DNA from: Paenibacillus tundrae
GTDB taxonomy: Bacteria; Bacillota; Bacilli; Paenibacillales; Paenibacillaceae
Assembly (NCBI RefSeq): GCF_036884255.1
Contig: NZ_CP145605.1
Span: forward strand, 496,001-560,000
Reading direction: 5' to 3'
Length of the DNA stretch: 64,000 nt
Part shown: piece by piece, positions 16,546 to 25,929 of the stretch
Layout: the number at the start of each line of letters is the position of its first letter
How positions within the stretch are numbered: position 1 is the first letter of the stretch
Program-made: the position numbers and the translations under genes
The notes under the pieces: model-generated
The model's database searches: none
What the model was told of the DNA's origin: nothing
Seen by the model: only the letters and a program-made list of their open reading frames with translations

Positions 16546-17229
16546 TTATTTTTCAGGTGTTTCCGGGACTACCGGTGCGTGAAAGTTATCCAGATGTTCA
16601 ATCGCATTGAACATCATCACGGCAGCTTCTGCGCGAGTAATAACCTCTTTAGGGTGGAAATTACCTTCTGCATCCAATGTGTTAATCTTGAACGCTAACG
16701 AACGCTGAACTGCTCCTTGATACTCAGGCGTAAGCTCTTGCTCATCTGTAATATCTACAGGTTGTAGCTTGATCATCGGTAGGCCGCCTTTGGCTTCGAT
16801 CCCTTGCATGATGAACAGAGTAAATTGCTCACGAGTCATCGGTTTGGATGGATCGATATCATCAGCCATCTGGATGCCATTATATTTTGCGCGAATGAAG
16901 GCATTGCTGTACCACACATGATCAAGCACCTTGGAGAAGGAATCACTTGGTAGAGGTTCTTTGACGAAACGGATCGTATCCAAATTCAGATCCAGGCCAT
17001 CTGCAAGCAACTGTATACCTTGTGCCGTGTTTAATTGTTGTTCTGGTTTGAACAAGTTATCGCTCACGCCTTTAATCAAACCATCGTGATGCAATGCTTC
17101 GATTTTATCTGCTCCGGCCACTCCCTGAAGATCTGTGAATCCGCCTTGCGCAGCATGAGTAGGTGTAGCACCAAGAGATAAGGTAAGTAATGCTCCCGCA
17201 GTCATCAAAGCAATTATATTTTTTTTCAT
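16546..17229 (-). CDS. SLH-domain secreted protein
   Basis: 227 residues from the ATG at 17229 (AGTGAGG upstream); the signal peptide ends at THAA. Three S-layer homology repeats fill the mature protein: FTDLQGVAGADKIEAL (first), the segment around MTREQFTLFIMQGIEAKGG (second) and the C-terminal one with VITRAEAAVMMFNAIEHL. These bind pyruvylated secondary cell-wall polymer, so the protein should sit on the cell wall. No other domain is attached. It may be a small wall-coat or plug protein. Confidence 0.88.
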   Translation of the reverse strand: MKKNIIALMTAGALLTLSLGATPTHAAQGGFTDLQGVAGADKIEALHHDGLIKGVSDNLFKPEQQLNTAQGIQLLADGLDLNLDTIRFVKEPLPSDSFSKVLDHVWYSNAFIRAKYNGIQMADDIDPSKPMTREQFTLFIMQGIEAKGGLPMIKLQPVDITDEQELTPEYQGAVQRSLAFKINTLDAEGNFHPKEVITRAEAAVMMFNAIEHLDNFHAPVVPETPEK

Positions 17230-17357
17230 ATCAAGTCGCCTCACTTTTCTAGGAAGGGTATCCCTTTGTATTAAAGTTATTTGCCCCTATAGACGACCCT
17301 TCCATGCAAAAGGTTGCTGCAATTTTCCATATATATTTTTGGATATATACAATAGAG

Positions 17358-18209
17358 CTATCCTTTGGACTTGTTCCGATAGTCGGTAGGTGATTGACCA
17401 ATCATTTTACGGAACAGACGCGAGAAATAATAAGGGTCTTTGAAGCCAAGCTTCGAGCTAATCTGCTTCACCGTCCAATCTGTAAAATCAAGGTAGCGAC
17501 AGGAATGTTGAATTTTAAGCCGCAGAAAATAATCAATTGGCGAATGTCCTGTTGCTTGCTTGAACAGTTGTGAATAATGCGGGGCGGAGAGGCTGGCTTG
17601 TGCAGCCAATTCTTTGAGGGTTACTCCGCTCTCCAGATGCTCCAGCATGTACTGTACAGACTGCTCGGCAGCTCGTTTACTGCTAATCATATTGCCCTCC
17701 GTACCATGTCCGTAAGCGAGCATGCCTAACATATATCCAACAATCTGTGAGGTGTACGTCATCGTTTGTAAGGAATAACCTGTCTCCAATGCTCCATAGC
17801 ATTCATGATATAGTTCCAGCCACTTCTGAGCTTTCGCCGGAGCCATAGTCAACACACCTCCAGCGAGCAGTGGCTCCATATAGGCAGCGGCATGTTCACC
17901 ACGTAAGTGAATCCAATAGATACTCCAGGGATCGGCTGAGTATGCACCATAGATATGCGCAACGTGGGCAGGAAGAACAACGAGACTACCTGCCTTAACA
18001 TCCTGTCTTTTGCCACCGTCCGTGGCGTACCAACCTGTGCCTTCGGCACAATACATTAAAATATGGGAGGGGCAGCCCTCCGGTCGATCCCGGTAATGGT
18101 TCTCCGCCTCATGAAAGTATCCAATGTCGGTAACGTACAAACCGGACGTTACGGGATAAGCCGCGGCTTCCTCTAGTAGCGGGTCAGGTAATACGATTAG
18201 TTTTTGCAT
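17358..18209 (-). CDS. AraC-family transcriptional regulator
   Basis: 283 residues from the ATG at 18209. The frame is open further to 18320, but a good promoter (18267-18295) would start RNA near 18260, which rules out the two earlier ATGs. Residues 1-150 form a cupin-type sugar-sensing domain (PSHILMYC, GSLVVLPAHVAHIYG). The C-terminal 100 residues hold two HTHs (TLKELAAQASLSAPHYSQLFKQ and KQISSKLGFKDPYYFSRLFRK). It is divergent from the lactonase gene, its likeliest target. A sugar ligand is inferred from the family. Confidence 0.88.
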   Translation of the reverse strand: MQKLIVLPDPLLEEAAAYPVTSGLYVTDIGYFHEAENHYRDRPEGCPSHILMYCAEGTGWYATDGGKRQDVKAGSLVVLPAHVAHIYGAYSADPWSIYWIHLRGEHAAAYMEPLLAGGVLTMAPAKAQKWLELYHECYGALETGYSLQTMTYTSQIVGYMLGMLAYGHGTEGNMISSKRAAEQSVQYMLEHLESGVTLKELAAQASLSAPHYSQLFKQATGHSPIDYFLRLKIQHSCRYLDFTDWTVKQISSKLGFKDPYYFSRLFRKMIGQSPTDYRNKSKG

Positions 18210-18266
18210 ACGGAATCCGTCGGATTTGCGTAAGGTAGATGAGCTGTTATATGGTTTCATACTTGT

Positions 18267-18295
18267 ATTATGGTGAGGTAGAATAAACGAGTCAA
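18267..18295 (-). promoter_or_regulatory. Promoter of the AraC-family gene
   Basis: On the minus strand TTGACT (18290-18295), 17-bp spacer, CATAAT (18267-18272). It decides the AraC start at 18209. Confidence 0.7.
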
Positions 18296-18500
18296 TGATA
18301 TATGCGCAGGGCATGATCAAAAAGGATTTTGGAAGGACGTCTTACGATTAGAAGCTGAAGCAAAGTAAGGGGAATTGGTTAAGTACATAACAGAGAGGCA
18401 ATATGAACATGAGGTTTCGAGGTTAGAAACATGAGCGTTGAAGTTAGAATACAAGGAAATGCAAGCATACCTATTTGAAAGAATAAGGAGCGATGGAGGA

Positions 18501-19556
18501 ATGGAACAAGCTATGAGCAAGGATACGTTTTTCTATGTCGGAACTTATACATCAGCAGATCAACCAGGTATTTATGTAGGTGCGCTGAATTCGGATACAG
18601 GCGAGATGCGGATTGCACATGATATTGCAGGGGTGGACAATCCATCTTACTTGGCTTTGAGTCCAGGTAAGAATTCACTATATGTTGCGAGTGAAACGGA
18701 TGAGGGAGAGGTATTGGTCTATCGCCGGGATATGTCCACGGGCGAGCTGCACCTCATGGATCGCAAAAGCACCAAAGGGGCTTCGCCTTGTTATGTGTCC
18801 GTCACAGCGGATGGCAACTGGGTACTCGCATCCAATTACAGTAGTGGGAGTGTCAACGTATTTCCCGTAGGTGATCAAGATACGTTAGGTGAGATGAGCG
18901 CATTCATTGAGCATACCGGAAGAGGTCTGAACGACGACCGTCAGGAAGGGCCACATGCCCACTCCATTCAGCCAGATCCATCAGGGCAATATGCGGTCGT
19001 GTGCGATCTGGGATTAGATCAGATCATTGTCTATCGTCTGGAAGAAGGTCGATTGGTAACACACCGGGAGACGAACCAGCCTCCAGGTTCAGGACCAAGA
19101 CATCTCGTATTTCACGAGAATGGCAAATGGGCCTATGTCATTAATGAGCTCAATAATACGGTGACTGCATTCATGTACGATGCACGTAGGGGAGAGCTTA
19201 GTACAGTGCAACATATATCCACTCTACCTGAGGGACATACGGGAGAAGGCACGGCTGCGGATATCCGAATCTCCCCTTGTGGACGTTTCCTATACGCCTC
19301 TAACCGTGGAGACGATAGTATTGTGCTCTATCATATTGATCAGGAATCCGGTGAGCTCGAAGCGGTGGATTGGACTTCCACATTGGGACAGACTCCGCGT
19401 AACTTCAATGTACTGCCAGGGGGAATATTGCTTGTAGCTAACCAGGACAGCAACAATATCGTTGCATTCCAGATGGATCGCGAGGACGGAAGACTGACAC
19501 ACACTGGCTTCAAGCTAGAAGTTCCACGTCCGGTATGTATTGTGCCTGTAGATTAA
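18501..19556 (+). CDS. Lactonase-family beta-propeller (6-phosphogluconolactonase-like)
   Basis: 352 residues from the ATG at 18501 (AAGGAG at 18485-18490); the in-frame ATG at 18513 behind GGAGGA is equally possible. FYVGTYTS opens the first blade. The family hallmarks GPHAHSIQPDPSG, GSGPRHLVFH, DIRISPCGRFLYASNRGDDS and GQTPRNFNVLPGG-type segments recur once per blade of a seven-bladed propeller. E. coli Pgl and B. subtilis YkgB belong here and hydrolyse 6-phosphogluconolactone, but others act on different lactones. It is cytosolic and divergent from an AraC regulator. Confidence 0.87.
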   Translation: MEQAMSKDTFFYVGTYTSADQPGIYVGALNSDTGEMRIAHDIAGVDNPSYLALSPGKNSLYVASETDEGEVLVYRRDMSTGELHLMDRKSTKGASPCYVSVTADGNWVLASNYSSGSVNVFPVGDQDTLGEMSAFIEHTGRGLNDDRQEGPHAHSIQPDPSGQYAVVCDLGLDQIIVYRLEEGRLVTHRETNQPPGSGPRHLVFHENGKWAYVINELNNTVTAFMYDARRGELSTVQHISTLPEGHTGEGTAADIRISPCGRFLYASNRGDDSIVLYHIDQESGELEAVDWTSTLGQTPRNFNVLPGGILLVANQDSNNIVAFQMDREDGRLTHTGFKLEVPRPVCIVPVD

Positions 19557-19598
19557 GATATTATCTGATGTAATCGACGAATACTGAACAACACATAT

Positions 19599-19640
19599 AA
19601 GCTGTAAGATCATGTGTACGCACGTGATTTTACAGCTTTA
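19599..19640 (+). terminator. Intrinsic terminator after the lactonase
   Basis: AAGCTGTAA (19599-19607) pairs with TTACAGCTT (19630-19638), extended by ATCA/TGAT inside, then TATTATG. Confidence 0.75.
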
Positions 19641-19781
19641 TTATGTATATGGTTGCCTATCTACCGTTCAACGATGGTGTCATTAGTGGGAGCGAAAAGA
19701 AGTTATTTTACGCAAAATAATCGAAAATTACTAATTAAGACCTATAGATGGAATTAAATGTTTAATTTAAAATGAATTATA

Positions 19782-19795
19782 TTAAAGCGCTTACA
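19782..19795 (-). promoter_or_regulatory. cre site (CcpA) upstream of yesW
   Basis: Minus strand TGTAAGCGCTTTAA agrees with TGWAANCGNTNWCA at all but one fixed position. It overlaps the promoter region 57 bp before the lyase start, fitting carbon catabolite repression. Confidence 0.7.
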
Positions 19796-19851
19796 AAATA
19801 GATGCGCTACAGATCATCGGGCTTACCAACACATTTGGGGAGGCTAGTCGT

Positions 19852-21726
19852 ATGGTCAATCGATCGTCATGGAAGCGCACATTGCGAACGGCAGGCATTA
19901 CATTATTGAGTTCAGCATTGCTTGTTACATCTCTAGGTCTAACCGCTCCGTCGGTGACTCATGCAGCAGGAGCACGTCAGATGGAATTTCTAGACCGCGG
20001 CGTTGTGGCGGTGAAGACGGGGAATGGGGTATTTGTAAGCTGGCGGTTACTCGGTACGGAAGGTTCGAATGTTTCTTTTAATGTATATCGAGATGGTACG
20101 AAGGTGAACGCCTCACCGATTACGAACAGCACCAACCTTCAGGATGCAAGTGGAACGAACAACTCCAAGTATACGGTTCGAGCAGTCGTGGGTGGGACAG
20201 AACAGGCGGCTTCCAAGGTAGCAAGTGTGTGGGGAAATAATTATCTGAACGTGCCTCTTAGTGTTCCCGCTGGTGGGACAACCCCCGATGGAGTTGCATA
20301 TACCTACAGTGCCAACGATGCCAGTGCAGGTGATCTGGATGGGGACGGCGAGTATGAGCTCATTGTGAAGTGGGATCCTTCCAATTCCAAGGATAACTCG
20401 CAGAGTGGTTACACAGGGGAAGTATTTATCGATGCCTACAAATTGAATGGAACCCGACTATGGCGGATCAGTCTCGGCAAAAACATCCGCGCAGGCGCAC
20501 ATTACACACAGTTCATGGTCTATGACCTGGATGGAGACGGCAAGGCTGAGGTTGCGATGAAAACCGCGGACGGCACGAGAGATGGCGTGGGTACAGTCAT
20601 TGGGGATGCCAGTAAGGATTATCGGAATAGCAGCGGATATGTGTTGTCAGGGCCAGAGTTCCTAACGGTCTTCAATGGACAGACAGGTAAAGCTCTCTCC
20701 ACGGTCAATTATGAGCCTGCGCGAGGTAGTGTATCGAGTTGGGGGGATAATTACGGTAACCGCGTGGATCGTTTTCTAGCTACGATTGCTTATTTGGATG
20801 GAGAGCGACCGAGTCTAGTGATGGCACGGGGCTACTACACCCGGACAGTACTTGTGGCTTACAATTGGCGGAATGGTCAACTGACGAAGCAATGGACATT
20901 TGATTCGAACACTCCAGGCAATTCAGGTTACGCTGGACAAGGGAATCATAATTTAAGTGTGGCAGATGTGGATAACGACGGAAAAGATGAAATTATCTAT
21001 GGTGCAATGGCAGTCGATCATGATGGCAAAGGGTTATACACCACAGGGCTGCATCATGGCGATGCCATGCATCTGAGTGATCTAGATCCAGATCGCCCGG
21101 GGATGGAGGTATTCCAGGTTCATGAGACACCGTCCAATGCAGGCATTGAATTCCGTGATGCTAGAACAGGCCAGTTGATCTGGGGCATACCAACAACGAA
21201 GGACATCGGACGCGGCATGGCTGCGGATATCGATCCAAGGTATAGAGGGGCTGAGGTATGGGCGAATGGTGCGCTGTATACAGCAAAAGGCCAAAGAATC
21301 GGGACAACCGTACCTTCGTCCACGAATTTTGGCATCTGGTGGGATGGTGATCTGCTCCGCGAACTGTTAGACAGTAACCGTATCGACAAATGGGATTATG
21401 CGAATGGACGAACGGTGAATCTGCTAACCGCCTCTGGAGCTTCCTCCAACAACGGAACGAAGTCAACGCCGAATCTTCAGGCTGATCTGCTGGGCGACTG
21501 GAGAGAGGAAGTAGTATGGCGAACCAACGATAGCTCAGCCCTCCGTATTTATACGACAACAGCACTCACGGACAAACGCATTCACACGCTGATGCATGAT
21601 CCGGTGTATCGTCTGGGCGTAGCTTGGCAAAATGTAGCCTATAATCAACCGCCACATACCAGCTTCTATCTGGGAGAAGGTATGAATCCACCTCCGGTGC
21701 CCAATATCCGCATTGCTGGACAATAG
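19852..21726 (+). CDS. yesW: Secreted rhamnogalacturonan lyase, PL11 (YesW-like)
   Basis: 624 residues with a signal peptide (cleavage near THAA, residue 38) and no anchor, so it is secreted. An Ig-like domain (FLDRGVVAVKTGNGVFVSWRLLG) precedes an eight-bladed propeller carrying calcium-binding loops such as DLDGDGEYE, DLDGDGKAE and DVDNDGKDE. Length and motifs match YesW, which cleaves the rhamnogalacturonan I backbone of pectin by beta-elimination. GGGGAGG precedes the ATG. The cre site upstream predicts glucose repression. No other rhamnogalacturonan genes are adjacent, so uptake and intracellular steps must be elsewhere. Confidence 0.92.
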   Translation: MVNRSSWKRTLRTAGITLLSSALLVTSLGLTAPSVTHAAGARQMEFLDRGVVAVKTGNGVFVSWRLLGTEGSNVSFNVYRDGTKVNASPITNSTNLQDASGTNNSKYTVRAVVGGTEQAASKVASVWGNNYLNVPLSVPAGGTTPDGVAYTYSANDASAGDLDGDGEYELIVKWDPSNSKDNSQSGYTGEVFIDAYKLNGTRLWRISLGKNIRAGAHYTQFMVYDLDGDGKAEVAMKTADGTRDGVGTVIGDASKDYRNSSGYVLSGPEFLTVFNGQTGKALSTVNYEPARGSVSSWGDNYGNRVDRFLATIAYLDGERPSLVMARGYYTRTVLVAYNWRNGQLTKQWTFDSNTPGNSGYAGQGNHNLSVADVDNDGKDEIIYGAMAVDHDGKGLYTTGLHHGDAMHLSDLDPDRPGMEVFQVHETPSNAGIEFRDARTGQLIWGIPTTKDIGRGMAADIDPRYRGAEVWANGALYTAKGQRIGTTVPSSTNFGIWWDGDLLRELLDSNRIDKWDYANGRTVNLLTASGASSNNGTKSTPNLQADLLGDWREEVVWRTNDSSALRIYTTTALTDKRIHTLMHDPVYRLGVAWQNVAYNQPPHTSFYLGEGMNPPPVPNIRIAGQ

Positions 21727-21828
21727 GGACAAGCATCTCGGCGCATTGCATTCTGTCTGAGATTCTCATGATTCAGTTGTATCAGTAACGTCTGTAACGT
21801 AACGAATATGGCACGGAGATCGTGCGAA

Positions 21829-21860
21829 GGAATAGGGTGTGAGAACCCTATTCCTTTTGG
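21829..21860 (+). terminator. Intrinsic terminator after yesW
   Basis: GGAATAGGGT (21829-21838) pairs perfectly with ACCCTATTCC (21845-21854), followed by TTTTGGCGTTTTT. Confidence 0.85.
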
Positions 21861-21907
21861 CGTTTTTCCAGTTGTAAAATGAATTGGGCAAAAATCGGAA
21901 AAAACGT

Positions 21908-21936
21908 TTGACAGGTAAAAGGGCTGCCCTTATGAT
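21908..21936 (+). promoter_or_regulatory. Promoter of the sulfate uptake operon
   Basis: TTGACA (21908-21913), 17-bp spacer, TATGAT (21931-21936). Just downstream is ACTAAACAGGTAGGAATAA, possibly an operator. Confidence 0.8.
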
Positions 21937-21943
21937 ACATATA

Positions 21944-22232
21944 ACTTACTAAACAGGTAGGAATAATTAAAAAGACTGTGTAACATGATGAACTTCTTCA
22001 TGATTCAGTCCAGCAGCAGAGAATGTCATCTGAACAGAATAAGGTTCTCACCGTATCGACGGAGGAACACCGTAGCACATCGACCGAGACAAAGCATACA
22101 CGGCAGCAAGCCGGCATGACTTTAGGAGGGAGAGGTGTGTACAGGTGTCCCTCCGTTATTTGTTTTCGACGGCGTTCCAAGCTGTTCAGCCTGTTCATGT
22201 AGTCACGCAGATCCACAGGGGGAGTGTTATTG
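21944..22232 (+). promoter_or_regulatory. Long structured leader of the sulfate operon, possible attenuator
   Basis: About 290 nt separate the promoter from the first start codon. Visible hairpins: GACTG...ATGATGAA-cttc-TTCATGAT-t-CAGTC (21974-22010), GTTC...CCGT-atcg-ACGG-ag-GAAC (about 22042-22068), CGGC-N5-GCCG (about 22101-22113), and GGAGGGA (22125-22131)/TCCCTCC (22148-22154) followed by GTTATTTGTTTT, which is terminator-like. It matches none of the S-box, T-box or other riboswitch signatures I know. Sulfur-responsive attenuation is an inference. Confidence 0.45.
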
Positions 22233-23312
22233 ATGAAAAAGAGAGTTCAAAAAGGTATTCTATTTGGTCTGGCACTGGTGTTGACAGGCGTGCTGGCAGG
22301 TTGCGGAGCAAATGGCGGCGATTCTAGTGCAACTGGAACATCTGGAGGGCAGGACAGTGGTGGCGATAGCCCGAAGGCCATTGAATTGCTGAATGTATCG
22401 TATGATCCGACTCGTGAGCTCTACGAGCAATATAACAAGGCGTTTGCGGCGTATTGGCAGAAGGAAAAGGGTCAGGACGTGACCATTAAACAGTCTCATG
22501 GTGGTTCGGGTAAACAGAGCCGCTCCGTCATTGATGGCTTGGACGCAGACGTGGTTACACTGGCACTGGGTTATGACATTGATGCGATTGAAGACAAAGG
22601 CCTCATTAACGAAGGCTGGCAAGATAAATATGAGCATAACAGCTCCCCATATACATCAACGATTGTATTCCTGGTACGGAAAGGCAATCCGAAAGGCATC
22701 AAAGACTGGGATGATCTAATTAAGGGTGATACACAGGTCATTACACCGAATCCAAAAACGTCCGGCGGAGCCCGCTGGAACTATCTCGCAGCTTGGGGGT
22801 ATGCGCTCAAGAAGAATAACAATGACGAGGAAGCGGCAAAAGCCTTTGTAGGCGAGCTGTTCAAGCACGCACCTGTACTGGATTCCGGTGCACGCGGAGC
22901 CACTACAACATTTGTAGAACGTGGACTTGGCGATGTTCTGCTGGCTTGGGAGAATGAAGCGTTCTTGTCCGTGAAGGAGCTGGGTCCGGACAAATTCGAT
23001 ATTGTTGTTCCTTCCGTAAGTATCCTGGCTGAGCCTCCGGTAGCTGTGGTGGACAAAAACGTCGACAAAAAGGGAAGCCGTGAAGTTGCTGATGCTTACC
23101 TGAAATATCTGTACAGTGAGGAAGGACAGACGATCGCGGCTGAAAACTATTACCGTCCAACACTGGATACCGTGGCTGAGAAGTTCAAGGATCAGTTCCC
23201 TGACCTAGAACTGTTCACGCTGAACGATGTATTCGGCACATGGCGGGACACACAAGCGAAACATTTCAATGATGGCGGGGTATTTGACCAAATTTACGTT
23301 CCGGGCAGTTAA
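22233..23312 (+). CDS. sbp: Sulfate/thiosulfate ABC transporter substrate-binding lipoprotein
   Basis: 359 residues from the ATG at 22233 (GGGGGAG upstream). The signal peptide ends in lipobox LAGC, followed by a Gly/Ser-rich linker. Family signatures are [53 protein letters not shown] and [20 protein letters not shown], all typical of Sbp/CysP proteins that bind the oxyanion through backbone amides. It is anchored outside the membrane and delivers sulfate to CysT/CysW, encoded next. It is the first gene of the operon, behind a long leader. Confidence 0.93.
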   Translation: MKKRVQKGILFGLALVLTGVLAGCGANGGDSSATGTSGGQDSGGDSPKAIELLNVSYDPTRELYEQYNKAFAAYWQKEKGQDVTIKQSHGGSGKQSRSVIDGLDADVVTLALGYDIDAIEDKGLINEGWQDKYEHNSSPYTSTIVFLVRKGNPKGIKDWDDLIKGDTQVITPNPKTSGGARWNYLAAWGYALKKNNNDEEAAKAFVGELFKHAPVLDSGARGATTTFVERGLGDVLLAWENEAFLSVKELGPDKFDIVVPSVSILAEPPVAVVDKNVDKKGSREVADAYLKYLYSEEGQTIAAENYYRPTLDTVAEKFKDQFPDLELFTLNDVFGTWRDTQAKHFNDGGVFDQIYVPGS

Positions 23313-23390
23313 GTCTGGGCAATCTGTACTCGATCCTATGGCAAGGAGCCAACCAGCCTGACCGGCTGAAGGCAAGAGAGGATGACGTTC

Positions 23391-24227
23391 ATGAGCAAGG
23401 TAATAGCAACCCGGAGGCGCACGCTTCCGGGCTTCGGGTTAACGATGGGATACAGCGTATTTTACCTCAGCCTTGTAGTATTGATCCCACTGACAGCCCT
23501 AGTGTTTAACTCCACAGGTTTGACCTGGTCTATGCTGGTGGAGACAGCCACCAATCCCCGCGTGCTCGCTTCATTTAAGGTCAGCTTTCTGACCGCAGGT
23601 GTGGCGGCTCTAATCAATCTGGGATTAGGGCTGCTCTTGGCATGGGTATTGGTGCGGTATGAATTCCCCGGTAAACGGCTCTTTGATGCCGTGATTGATC
23701 TACCCTTTGCGTTGCCAACAGCGGTGGCAGGGGTTGCTCTTACGGCTCTGTATGCCGGAAACGGCTGGATTGGGCAGCTTACGGAGCCGCTGGGCATCAA
23801 ATTAGCCTATTCGCAGGCGGGCATTACACTAGCTCTGATGTTTATCGGTATTCCATTTGTCGTTCGAACGGTGCAACCGGTATTAGAAGAGCTGGAGGCT
23901 GAGGTTGAAGAAGCGGCTGCAACGTTAGGAGCAGGAAGGTGGCGGATATTCCGTACTATTCTCCTTCCAGATCTTATTCCCCCGTTGCTGACAGGCTTCG
24001 CGTTGGCGTTTGCCCGAGGTATTGGAGAATTTGGCTCGGTGGTGTTTATTTCAGGCAATATGCCGATGAAAACGGAAATCGCGCCGCTGCTCATTATGGC
24101 GAAGCTTGAACAGTTTGATTACGCAGGAGCTACGGCTGTCGCTTTGCTGCTGTTGCTGGTTTCATTTATCCTGTTGCTGGTCATTAACTCCTTGCAACGA
24201 TGGAGCCGGAAGGCAGGCAGGGCGTAA
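23391..24227 (+). CDS. cysT: Sulfate ABC transporter permease CysT
   Basis: 278 residues, six transmembrane helices, with the permease EAA loop as EEAAATLGAGRWRIFRTILLPDL, which docks the ATPase. The family segment GIGEFGSVVFISGNMP near the C-terminus is typical of CysT/CysU. I choose the ATG at 23391, because AGAGAGG directly abuts the ATG at 23382. It lies 78 bp after sbp and pairs with CysW to form the membrane channel. Confidence 0.93.
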   Translation: MSKVIATRRRTLPGFGLTMGYSVFYLSLVVLIPLTALVFNSTGLTWSMLVETATNPRVLASFKVSFLTAGVAALINLGLGLLLAWVLVRYEFPGKRLFDAVIDLPFALPTAVAGVALTALYAGNGWIGQLTEPLGIKLAYSQAGITLALMFIGIPFVVRTVQPVLEELEAEVEEAAATLGAGRWRIFRTILLPDLIPPLLTGFALAFARGIGEFGSVVFISGNMPMKTEIAPLLIMAKLEQFDYAGATAVALLLLLVSFILLLVINSLQRWSRKAGRA

Positions 24228-24354
24228 CCGATTCGAATCAGTACATTCTAATGAATGATATATCCACCGTGTACAAGATCCGCGGAATATCTAGGCATTC
24301 ATTGGGGTGTTATTCGATGGTAGCTTTTCACTTCAACGGAAGGAGGTGCAGCGT

Positions 24355-25230
24355 ATGGCGGGTTCTGTTCCGCTGAGTCCTGCTTCGCGCATACCAAGTA
24401 GCCCTGGGCCAAACCGTGCAACTACGGAGGCTCCATGGGTCAAATGGCTGTTAATTGGACTGGCAGGTCTAGTATTGTTATGGTTGCTTATTTTGCCACT
24501 GGTCATCGTCTTAATGGAAGCGTTGAAACAAGGGTGGGGAGTCTATATCGCCGCTCTGACTGAGCCTGATGCGATGTCGGCTCTGAAGCTGACGCTGCTC
24601 GTTGCAGCAATTACGGTACCACTCAATACGATATTTGGTGTGGCAGCAGCTTGGGTTATTACGAAGTTCCAGTTCCGGGGCAAAGGAATCATGATCACGT
24701 TAATCGACCTTCCTTTCTCCATTTCTCCCGTTGTCGGCGGGTTGATCTTTGTGTTGGTGTTTGGCTCTAATGGTTGGTTCGGCCCATGGCTAGCTGAGCA
24801 TGATATCAAAATTATTTTTGCGCTGCCAGGCATTGTGCTGGCGACGCTATTCATCACGTTCCCCTTCGTGGCAAGGGAACTAATCCCGCTCATGGAGGAT
24901 CAGGGAACCCGTGAAGAGGAAGCGGCAGTGACGCTTGGAGCCTCAGGATGGCGGATCTTCTGGAACGTAACGTTACCCAATATTAAGTGGGGACTGCTCT
25001 ACGGTATTATTCTGTGTAATGCTCGCGCGATGGGCGAGTTCGGGGCGGTATCCGTTGTATCTGGGCATATACGTGGTGAGACCAACACACTGCCGCTTCA
25101 TGTCGAAATTTTGTATAACGAATATCAATTCTCGGCGTCATTCGCCGTCGCTTCATTGCTGTTAATACTTGCTCTGGCGACATTGTTGGTTAAGAGCTGG
25201 CTGGGGCATAAGAATGTGAGTGAACGATGA
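24355..25230 (+). CDS. cysW: Sulfate ABC transporter permease CysW
   Basis: 291 residues from the ATG at 24355 (AAGGAGGTG at 24340-24348). Six helices follow a hydrophilic Pro/Ser-rich N-terminus of about 35 residues. The EAA loop is EEAAVTLGASGWRIFWNVTLP, and the family segment ARAMGEFGAVSVVSGHIRGETNTLPL distinguishes CysW from CysT. The operon should continue with the ATPase CysA, but the next gene is yezD and no ABC ATPase is encoded anywhere in the window. The energising subunit must come from another locus. Confidence 0.93.
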   Translation: MAGSVPLSPASRIPSSPGPNRATTEAPWVKWLLIGLAGLVLLWLLILPLVIVLMEALKQGWGVYIAALTEPDAMSALKLTLLVAAITVPLNTIFGVAAAWVITKFQFRGKGIMITLIDLPFSISPVVGGLIFVLVFGSNGWFGPWLAEHDIKIIFALPGIVLATLFITFPFVARELIPLMEDQGTREEEAAVTLGASGWRIFWNVTLPNIKWGLLYGIILCNARAMGEFGAVSVVSGHIRGETNTLPLHVEILYNEYQFSASFAVASLLLILALATLLVKSWLGHKNVSER

Positions 25231-25317
25231 GCGAAGGCTAAGTATGATAAAAAAGAATCCTTATCCTGTTAACGGAAAATACCGATTGACAGCTACTGGA
25301 AGCCCTGATATTGTATA

Positions 25318-25338
25318 ATCCAAGTATATAGGTTGGAT
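25318..25338 (+). promoter_or_regulatory. Operator-like palindrome upstream of yezD
   Basis: ATCCAA (25318-25323) and TTGGAT (25333-25338) are a perfect inverted repeat with a 9-bp spacer, overlapping the end of a TATAAT (25314-25319). TTGACA at 25286-25291 is 22 bp from that -10, too far for a normal promoter. Confidence 0.5.
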
Positions 25339-25420
25339 AAGAATGTTTTATAAGTCGGATGGATATAAGTGCGTGCTCAAGTAATATTGCGGGCACAGCC
25401 CGAGAAGAGGAGGCGGCTCT

Positions 25421-25663
25421 ATGGCTAAGCCGTTGAAAGTGGATGAGGTATGGATGGACAGAATCGCTGGACAGCTCAATGACATGGAGTTTGGGTCGCT
25501 ACACATCGTGGTACACGAGGGTCAGATTGTACAGATGGAGCGAACAGAACGCAAGCGTTTTGAAAATACACCGACAAGCAGCGCCTCCAAATCCGGCAGT
25601 GCTGCACGGAACAACACACCTCGTTCATTGCGCGGCTCGAATGCCAGCGGTGCAAAAGGGTAG
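25421..25663 (+). CDS. yezD: YezD-family small protein (DUF2292)
   Basis: 80 residues. The N-terminal half (VDEVWMDRIAGQLNDMEFGSLHIVVHEGQIVQMERTER in pieces) is the DUF2292 fold found in small proteins that commonly sit beside sulfur assimilation genes; the Ser/Asn/Arg-rich tail is low-complexity. GAAGAGGAGG precedes the ATG. It probably has its own promoter region with a palindrome. A role in sulfate uptake or its control is inferred from position only. Confidence 0.82.
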   Translation: MAKPLKVDEVWMDRIAGQLNDMEFGSLHIVVHEGQIVQMERTERKRFENTPTSSASKSGSAARNNTPRSLRGSNASGAKG

Positions 25664-25783
25664 AGTGTGTAGTGAGATGGAGTGTTAAGGAGGCACGGGT
25701 GATGCATGAGAAGATGCATCACTAGATTGTTTAAGATGTCTCCAGCAGAGCTGTTTCGCGCGAAGAACAGCAGTACGATAGGT

Positions 25784-25825
25784 AAAACAAAGAGAAGCCG
25801 CAGGATGCGAGCTTCTCTTTGTTTT
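25784..25825. terminator. Strong bidirectional terminator
   Basis: A 15-bp perfect stem, AAAACAAAGAGAAGC with GCTTCTCTTTGTTTT, between yezD and the convergent membrane-protein gene. The 25664-25783 stretch holds no credible gene. Confidence 0.88.
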
Positions 25826-25929
25826 GTTTACTATGGTGGACAATATGGATTAACCGTCCTTATAAGTCGGTCTATTGTTATGCAGTGGTGCTTTATAGAT
25901 AGCTGTGAATGTACTCCAGCCAGCCCGCG

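Noticed and set aside
21944..22232. S-box or T-box in the sulfate leader
   Set aside because: Neither the SAM-I core nor the T-box GGGTGGNACCGCG sequence is present.
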